Shown: positions 58,349 to 64,000 of the stretch, piece by piece
Layout of the letters: each line of letters opens with the position of its first letter
Numbering within the stretch: position 1 is the first letter of the stretch
Source: Zygnema cylindricum
Taxonomy: Eukaryota > Streptophyta > Zygnematophyceae > Zygnematales > Zygnemataceae
NCBI GenBank assembly: GCA_037447655.1
Contig: JBBHKE010000303.1
Coordinates: forward strand, 123,055-187,054
Direction of reading: 5' to 3'
DNA length: 64,000 nt
Notes under the pieces: model-generated
What the model saw: only the letters and a program-made list of their open reading frames with translations
What the model was told of the DNA's origin: nothing
Database searches by the model: none
Made by a program: the position numbers and the translations under genes

Positions 58349-58584
58349 TAGATGTCTACACTATTAGAAATCCACTGTATAATTATTCCATGTTAGGGTA
58401 TGCCCCCATGTGGCTAAGTTCGGGTTTTTTTCTGTCGTTTTCCTTCATAGATGTCCTATTCGTACGGATTTGGACTTTTTTCCGATTACTACGTAGTATT
58501 CGCTTGTTTCGTACAATTCGTAAAATTCGTACGTCACATAATGTACGGAAACTGTACGGACATTAAAAAAAACCGTTGCGCGCG

Positions 58585-58995
58585 CGTACTCCGTCTTCAG
58601 AAGGAAGCCGCCGTTGGAGACGCCGTAAATTCCGCCGCTCACCGCTTGTTCAGTTTTGCTTCATTTGCGCGCGCGTATTTTTATCTGAGCGGCGAGCCGC
58701 GGAATTTATGGCGTCTCGCACGCGTATTTTTATCTGAGCGGCGAGTCGCGGAAATTATGGCGTCTCGCACGCGTATTTTTATCTTAGCGGCGAGCCACGG
58801 AATTTATGGCGTCTCGCGCGCGTATTTTAATCTGAGCAGCGAGTCTCGGAATTTATGGCGTCTTCAATGGCGGCTTCCTTGAGCCGTTTTGCTTCATTTG
58901 CACGCGCGTATTTTCATTTGTCCTCCACTCCGTCTTCAGAAGGAAGCCGCCGTTGGTAACGCCGTAAATCCCGGCGCTCGCCGCTAGTTCGTTGC
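58585..58995. repeat. Foldback satellite: inverted arms around a ~57-base tandem array
   Basis: The arm CTTCAGAAGGAAGCCGCCGT continues into ACGCCGTAAATTCCGCCGCT and lies at 58590-58645. Its inverted copy is at about 58825-58885 and a direct copy at 58938-58992. Between the first two are four tandem units (58667-58862), each with CGCGTATTTTTATCTGAGCG and GGAATTTATGGCGTCTCGC. The unit itself contains the inverted arm sequence. Confidence 0.8.
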
Positions 58996-59408
58996 ATTTA
59001 TCAGTTTTTTTACGGTATTGAATATTTAATTTTTTATTAGTACTTGTTAAAAAAGTACGAATTTTACCTACGAATTTTAAAAGTTTGAAAATGTTTTATG
59101 CGCACGGAACGTAGTATTCGTTAGTTTACTCCGTACCTGTCATATCGGAAGCCATGGTTCCTCCTCCCATCTTCTCCGGTATCAAATAATGTGGCGCCAC
59201 GTGGCACCGCGTGACGCTATATCCGTATGCCGCCAAAAAGCTCACTTCGCGTGGCGGCTATAATGTCGGCCGTCCGATCAAAACATATTTTACACGGTTC
59301 AGATTCGCGTACATGCAGAAATTGCTCCTTTTGGTTAGTCTGTTGTTAATTAGCTGTTTCGTTAATGTTTATATATTTATGAAACCCGTCACGTGTATTG
59401 TTTCGTAA

Positions 59409-59482
59409 CGCCTTAATGGTTAAGGCTTCAGGCTATGAATAATCTAGAGGTCACAGGTTCAAATCTAGACCTAGGCATCATT
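59409..59482 (+). repeat. tRNA-like sequence, possible SINE head
   Basis: TTAATGGTTAAGGC resembles the A box and sits in a 6-bp hairpin (GCCTTA/TAAGGC). GGTTCAAATCT is a near-perfect B box 50 bases downstream. The anticodon and T arms do not pair well, so it is not a working tRNA. Box spacing fits a tRNA-derived SINE or a tRNA pseudogene. Confidence 0.5.
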
Positions 59483-59623
59483 TAAGCCAAAATACCCTTG
59501 ACTGCAAAAACTGCCACCTTCTAAATATGGCGGCAGCCATGGCGCGCCTTTGATCCTTACTCTCTTTCTTTAAAACAAAACTAAATAGGGAAGTGAACTA
59601 TTAATTACCTCTTTTCAACAGAA

Positions 59624-59960
59624 ATGAAAAATGTCAGACAACCATGTTGATGAAGCGAACGTGAGGGGCATCGACACGGAAAATCACTCTTAGATTTTAT
59701 TGATTCTATTAAAGACGGGAGGAATTCACACATGTGCACCTGTTCCCTTATGTTAAAACGTTGGCCATGTGAACCTAGGCTATAGCGGCTACACTGTCGT
59801 ATGTGTAGATAAATTAGTGTTGATTCTGTTATTTAGCCTTAATTTTTTGCTGGCTTTAGGTCCAATTTTAAAATATCATTAACGACACTATTTGTTCCCA
59901 TATACTAATAGATGTCTACACTATTAGATATTCACTGTATAATTATTCTATGTTATTTTT
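59624..59960. repeat. Dispersed repeat copy 2 (empty site)
   Basis: Matches both flanks of the MITE pair in copy 1. The junction TATACTAATAGATGTCTACA (59901-59920) is uninterrupted and represents the state before insertion. Confidence 0.8.
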
Positions 59961-61423
59961 TGATTTTTACCAATGTTATATGTTTGACGCTTGGCGCGCT
60001 GCTCCCAAGGAGCAGTCGCCGCCAGATCAAACAAATGTTTGGGTGGTCCCAAGACATGTTCTAGATTCCCGTTATTTTTGGACAATTGGCTCACGTAGGA
60101 TGTACGTGGTGTAAGATTTTGCTTGCTTGTCGCCTAAAAAGATTAGATATCATTGGCTGGCTTTATCTGTCGGTCTAATTAGGCGAACGGAAATGCGCTC
60201 CAAAATAGCAAAGCCTTTAATGATGTTCCAAATGTGTAAATTTAAATGGTTGGTGGCCTGTCACGCAATTCCCTTCCCTGACCGTGCAGTCTAGCTGTAC
60301 AAAATATTGGCACTTCTGTGTACGCAATTTTGTCTGATAGGCACTCTTTTTGGAGACTCCAAAATGTCGGTGTTCCATATTTTCCGCTTCTTGCTGAACT
60401 TTTCCACGTGTAGCGAGGCGGCTGTGGTCTCCGTGACATTTTTGTCACTTTTTCGTAATCGTGCCCACGTGAAACAAAAGAGCACGCATCTACCAGCTAC
60501 ACAAGTCAGCTGTGGCTGAAACGTGGCATAACCTTCTCGAAAATAGAGATTCACTTTTCTGCCAAACTTTCGAGCAACAAATCGTAGCGATTTCTTCGCC
60601 TTCCCGCATCCATTCTCCAATCACTTCGCCTCTCGCCTTCGGAGAGAGGAAGACCTTTGTCTGGTATAGATTTTAACCGTTGTACAATCTCCATTTTGGC
60701 GACGAGTATTCCAGTCAGTCAGTCACATTACCGGAAGCAACACAGAAACGAATACACAGCAAGACAACCGAGGCAGTCTACTTATTTCCAGTGAACGTGC
60801 GTACAACAACGAGAAGACAACTTCAATATTTACAACTATTCAAGCAAAGTGAACCACACGTAATTCCTAAAAGTGGCAGTGCAAGCGTCGTCAACCAGCT
60901 ACTCACCACACTATTATCAAACTTACACTAAAACCCGCCATGTGACGAACTCTATAGTACTGTACCATAACGGTAACCCTAGAATTCCTAACATCGTACT
61001 TCTCCGTACATGTCATATCACGATCATCATCCTTATAGTGCAGTGTACTGTGCCGCAGCATGATTGCCATTGTCTTCATGGTCATCTCTTCTATCCTTTC
61101 TCTCAGGTTACCATCCTTGAACATTCCAAATGTCTATTCCCCAATTTCTAACCTTTTATACATCCAATTCGACCTAAATCGTCTCATGCTTGTCGATATT
61201 CTCTGTGGTAAATATTTACTGTTCAATGTTTATTACCAAATTTCCGGTATCCTATGTCGCATGAATTTCATCACTTTTACGTATTTTTTAGGGTTTCGTG
61301 CTAATTTAATTATGTCTCGTATGCCACTTGTTCCTTTTAGTGTTTTCGGTTCTTTAGATTTCATCAACACTCAACTTTGACTGCTTTGATAAGACTGTTT
61401 GGATGCATTTTCTGAACATTTCC

Positions 61424-61455
<32 letters not shown>

Positions 61456-61463
61456 CCGACAGT
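59961..61463. other. Upstream flank of the SDE5-like gene
   Basis: No second gene is supported. The acceptor TTTTTTCCGACAG at 61464 suggests that the exon holding the start codon is preceded by a 5'-UTR intron, so the promoter probably lies in 60.2-61 kb. No TATA box could be chosen. Confidence 0.4.
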
Positions 61464-61517
61464 TGAATGCATTACATACAAAGTGCCACGCGGCATTTTC
61501 CGCAATAGAGCCAGAAA

Positions 61518-63514
61518 ATGTTGTATAATACGACTCCCGAGTCAGCTGACTTAGTGAATGCGCTGCACGAACTGTTGGTCCCTCGATCTCCGACACCTTC
61601 TTCATCATATTTTGTCCCTAATGGAAATTTTGCAAGTTCTCCTCATTCCACTCCCTCCACTCCCTTCACTTTCTCCACTCCCTCCACTCCCTTCACTCCC
61701 CCCACTCCCTCCACTTCCTCCACTCCCGACGCTTCAACAAATTCTCAAAACAATTTCAATTTTTTTCACGGAAATGGATTTTTTGCAAGTTGTCCTCCCT
61801 CCACTTCCTCCACTCCTGACGCTTCAATGAACTCTCAAAACAGTTTCAGTTTTAATCGCGAAAATGGAATTTTTGCCAGTTGTCCTCCCTCCACTCCCTT
61901 CACTCCCTCCACTCCCTTCACTCCCTCCACTCCCTTCACTCCCTCCACTCCCTCCACTCCCCACGTCTCAACAAATTCTCAAAACAGTTTCAGTTTTGGT
62001 CACAAAAATGTCGGTGAAACTCCTCCCAATGTCGATTGGAGCCTGTGGGAACAAGTTGTCGAAAATGGAGCTCAGGCAAATAACAGTTCGACTCCGACTA
62101 ATAATTTGACTTCAAATGTTTATATGGCTTCAAACAAACGTTTGTCATTGGACGAAAATTTGGAGCTGCAACGTGGAAATGGCGGATATGGAGAGCGAAA
62201 AATGGCGCCCGAAAAATACGGAGCAAATGGACGAAGCGATAACGATGTTTCATCTTTAACAAAAGCAGAATTGGAGGTTGTAGGAAATTTACTCGATGCA
62301 TTTCCAGGTGTCGGTTTCGAGGAAATGACAAAAGCATATGTATTGGCAGGAAAAGATGCTAATGTTACCGCAGAAAATATCGCATCAAAAATGAACTCAA
62401 AATCAAAAGAGGAGGACAAAAATTTTCCACCACAAAATTTGAACCAAAATGCAATGGACATAGATTGTACGGTCGCACCGGATGACACTAGTGGTTGGAA
62501 AGTGGTTAGGAAATCCCGAAGATATCGAAAAGGGAAGGAAATTGTAACAAAATCTCCAGAAAAACTGACGGGAAATTCTCGAAGACAAATGACAGAGGAA
62601 GGGGGAAGAGGATCAATAGCTATGCCTCCACAAAAGATACAAAAAACGAAATATATGGGTGACTTCTGTCGTAAAGGAGACGGGGCCGATAAGGATTCGA
62701 CCGTTCAATTCCTGTATTCGATGTTTGGGAAGGAACTAAATGTTTCTTTGGATATCATTCAGGATGTATATGGTGAGATTTCAATCCTGGAAAAAACCTT
62801 GTAAAAAGGATTTAAGAAGCTCTCTCAAAACCACTTTAAAAATTGCTCCAGAAAATATTGTAGAAAATGCTGTAAACGCTCCAAAAAGGCTGTAAAAAAC
62901 CTGACAACACACTGTAAAAACGTAAAATCCTGCTTAAAAAATGCTCTAAAAAATCTTACAACATGCTGTAAAATCTTAAAAATCTGCTTAAAAAATGCTC
63001 TGAAAACCTGACAACACGCTGTAGAAACTGAGAAACCTGCGGAAAAATTGCTCTGAAAAACCTTACAGCATGCTGAAAACTTAAAACTGCTAAAAAAGAT
63101 GCTCTCAGAAACTGTGAAAAACCTTGAAGGACCATTAAAAAACATTAAAAAACACTCGTAAAATCTTTCCGAAAAACCTTAGAAAACTTGAATATCTGGC
63201 ACAGTTGTGGTTTTTGACATTTTCCGTTTTTTTAGAAGTGAATTTTCACTAATCCATGTCCAAAGAAAGTTTTGAAATTCTTTTTCATTTGGTATTTGTT
63301 AGTTTTTTAGCCTTATGGAGCTCTTTTTGAAAGTAATTTTTAGAGAACTGAATTAACCGGAGTAATAAACCCAAAACAGATTAAAAAATCTTTAAATCTT
63401 GCAAGAATTACTCCAAATCTAGAAAAAAATAGATGATAATTTGTCGTTTTAACGTTTTCCAAACATTTGTTTTTTTTCTTTTTGCCAGATGGTTGTGGTG
63501 GCGATATTAATAGG
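61518..63514 (+). CDS. SDE5-like: SDE5-like protein (CUE/UBA-like), partial
   Basis: Exon 61518-62772 is open from an ATG; an in-frame stop lies just upstream. It splices in phase 1 at TATG|GTGAGA to 63489-63514 (acceptor TTGCCAG), giving DVY|DGCGGDINR. Residues 50-165 are low complexity, made of TPSTPFTPSTPF-type repeats and near copies of FFHGNGFFASCPPSTSSTPD. Residues ~245-295 (ELEVVGNLLDAFPGVGFEEM and AYVLAGKDANVTAENIASKM) resemble the first helical domain of plant SDE5. STVQFLYSMFGKELNVSLDI with the spliced DGCGGDIN matches its second, ubiquitin-associated-like domain. SDE5 acts in RNA silencing as a putative RNA export factor. The rest, including any DUF1771/Smr part, lies beyond the window. 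Without the splice the frame stops at 62804. Confidence 0.65.
61665..61970 (+). repeat. In-frame TP/S-rich repeats inside the SDE5-like exon
   Basis: A 12-base unit (ACTCCCTCCACT with CTTC variants) is repeated many times in three clusters. Two clusters are joined by near copies of a ~100-base unit holding TCTCAAAACA(G/A)TTTCA and GGAAATGG. The repeats keep frame, giving alternate TPSTPFT peptides. Confidence 0.85.
62815..63180 (+). repeat. Intronic minisatellite, ~63-base unit, about five copies
   Basis: The blocks AACCTGACAACACGCTGTA and CTGCTTAAAAAATGCTCT recur in order with substitutions. The array begins right after the position where the exon frame stops and fills most of the first half of the intron. 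Confidence 0.8.
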
Positions 63515-63669
63515 GTTAGTTTTTCTCCCAAATACCAAAAATAATAAACATAAAATCATAAAAGCATCAAAACCCTAAAAAATCCTCGCAAAAAAAACAC
63601 TTACAAGCGTCTAAAAGCAGTAAAACTCCTAAAAACCCTAGAGAGGGAGAATTGTCTGATAATAAAAGA

Positions 63670-63850
63670 ACATTTTATTATTACATTTTGAAAGAAGATG
63701 AAACCATCCTAAAACAATTGAAAGAAACGGTAAGTGTTAAATAGACATCTCAGTTTCTAGAGAAACATTTTTTTTCCTTTACTACATTTTAAAGAGGATA
63801 AGACTTTGAAACAATTTTGAAAAAAGATAGCTAGTGTTTTGTCCCTTTTT
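63670..63850 (+). repeat. Possible next exon end with donor, and a decayed second copy
   Basis: ACATTTTGAAAGAAGATGAA ... GAAAGAAACG|GTAAGTG (donor at about 63730) is followed 100 bases later by ACATTTTAAAGAGGATAAGA ... GAAAAAAGATAGCTAGTG. The first could be the next exon of the SDE5-like gene, but coding support is weak. The second has lost the GT donor. Confidence 0.45.
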
Positions 63851-63946
63851 AAGCTCATAGGTTAAAAAAAAAAAGTCTTTTTGTTAATTCTCCTGGTTTT
63901 TAGTTTTTTACTTTTCATTTTTTCTTCAGAGAAATATTTCTTCCAA

Positions 63947-63947
<1 letters not shown>

Positions 63948-63986
<39 letters not shown>
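63948..63986. repeat. (TA)n microsatellite at the window end
   Basis: An uninterrupted TA run of about 38 bases. Confidence 0.9.
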
Positions 63987-63992
<6 letters not shown>

Positions 63993-64000
63993 CATACATA

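Larger units (their letters stand above)
57246..58410. repeat. Dispersed repeat copy 1, carrying two MITEs
   Basis: Sequence left of 57505 (GTGAGGGGCATCGACAC, CACACATGTGCA, GGCTTTAGGTC) and right of 58350 (GATGTCTACACTATTAGA) matches the continuous stretch 59624-59960. The two MITEs between are absent there. Confidence 0.8.

Noticed and set aside
58451-58882. 143-codon frame with repeated RAYFYLSGEPRNLWRL
   Set aside because: Product of the foldback satellite; no start or splice context.
59409-59482. Functional tRNA gene
   Set aside because: Anticodon and T stems do not pair and no acceptor stem closes properly.

Overview
The window is eukaryotic nuclear DNA: short exons with GT-AG borders, long AT-rich or CT-rich introns, and dense transposable elements. 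The recognisable genes have close plant counterparts (a WAV2/ABHD13-type hydrolase, DUF1350 plastid-type proteins, an SDE5-like protein), so I infer a streptophyte. Large introns and heavy repeat load would suit a charophycean alga, but the species cannot be fixed from the sequence.

Layout. 1-1.4 kb: two short exon-like blocks of an unrecognised gene in CT-rich DNA. 1.4-10.4 kb: no gene, but tandem duplications, a long foldback element, a TA-flanked MITE and a PIF/Harbinger-like MITE. 10.4-16 kb: a relic 5' end of a Ty1/copia element, then five exons of a WAV2-like alpha/beta hydrolase (+). 19.9-26.6 kb and 31.7-37.6 kb: two tandem DUF1350 genes (+), each with ten matching exons. Between and after them lie a non-LTR retrotransposon fragment and two hAT-like elements. 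41.46-55.77 kb: a Ty3/gypsy chromovirus relic (coding on -) with matching LTRs and target-site duplication, a third ORF after pol, and a nested full-length Ty1/copia element (46.03-52.36 kb, +) with its own duplication. 55.8-61.5 kb: MITEs, a foldback satellite and a SINE-like tRNA relic. 61.5-63.5 kb: an SDE5-like gene (+) that runs towards the window end.

Main points of interest: (1) exon-edge sequences are repeated as decayed copies in neighbouring introns in four separate genes (splice-junction echoes); (2) two different copia elements start gag inside the LTR and read through a primer-binding site that matches the anticodon arm of initiator tRNA-Met; (3) the gypsy element has an extra downstream ORF and a PHD-finger-like tail after its reverse transcriptase; (4) several transposon insertions can be dated against empty sites within this same window.
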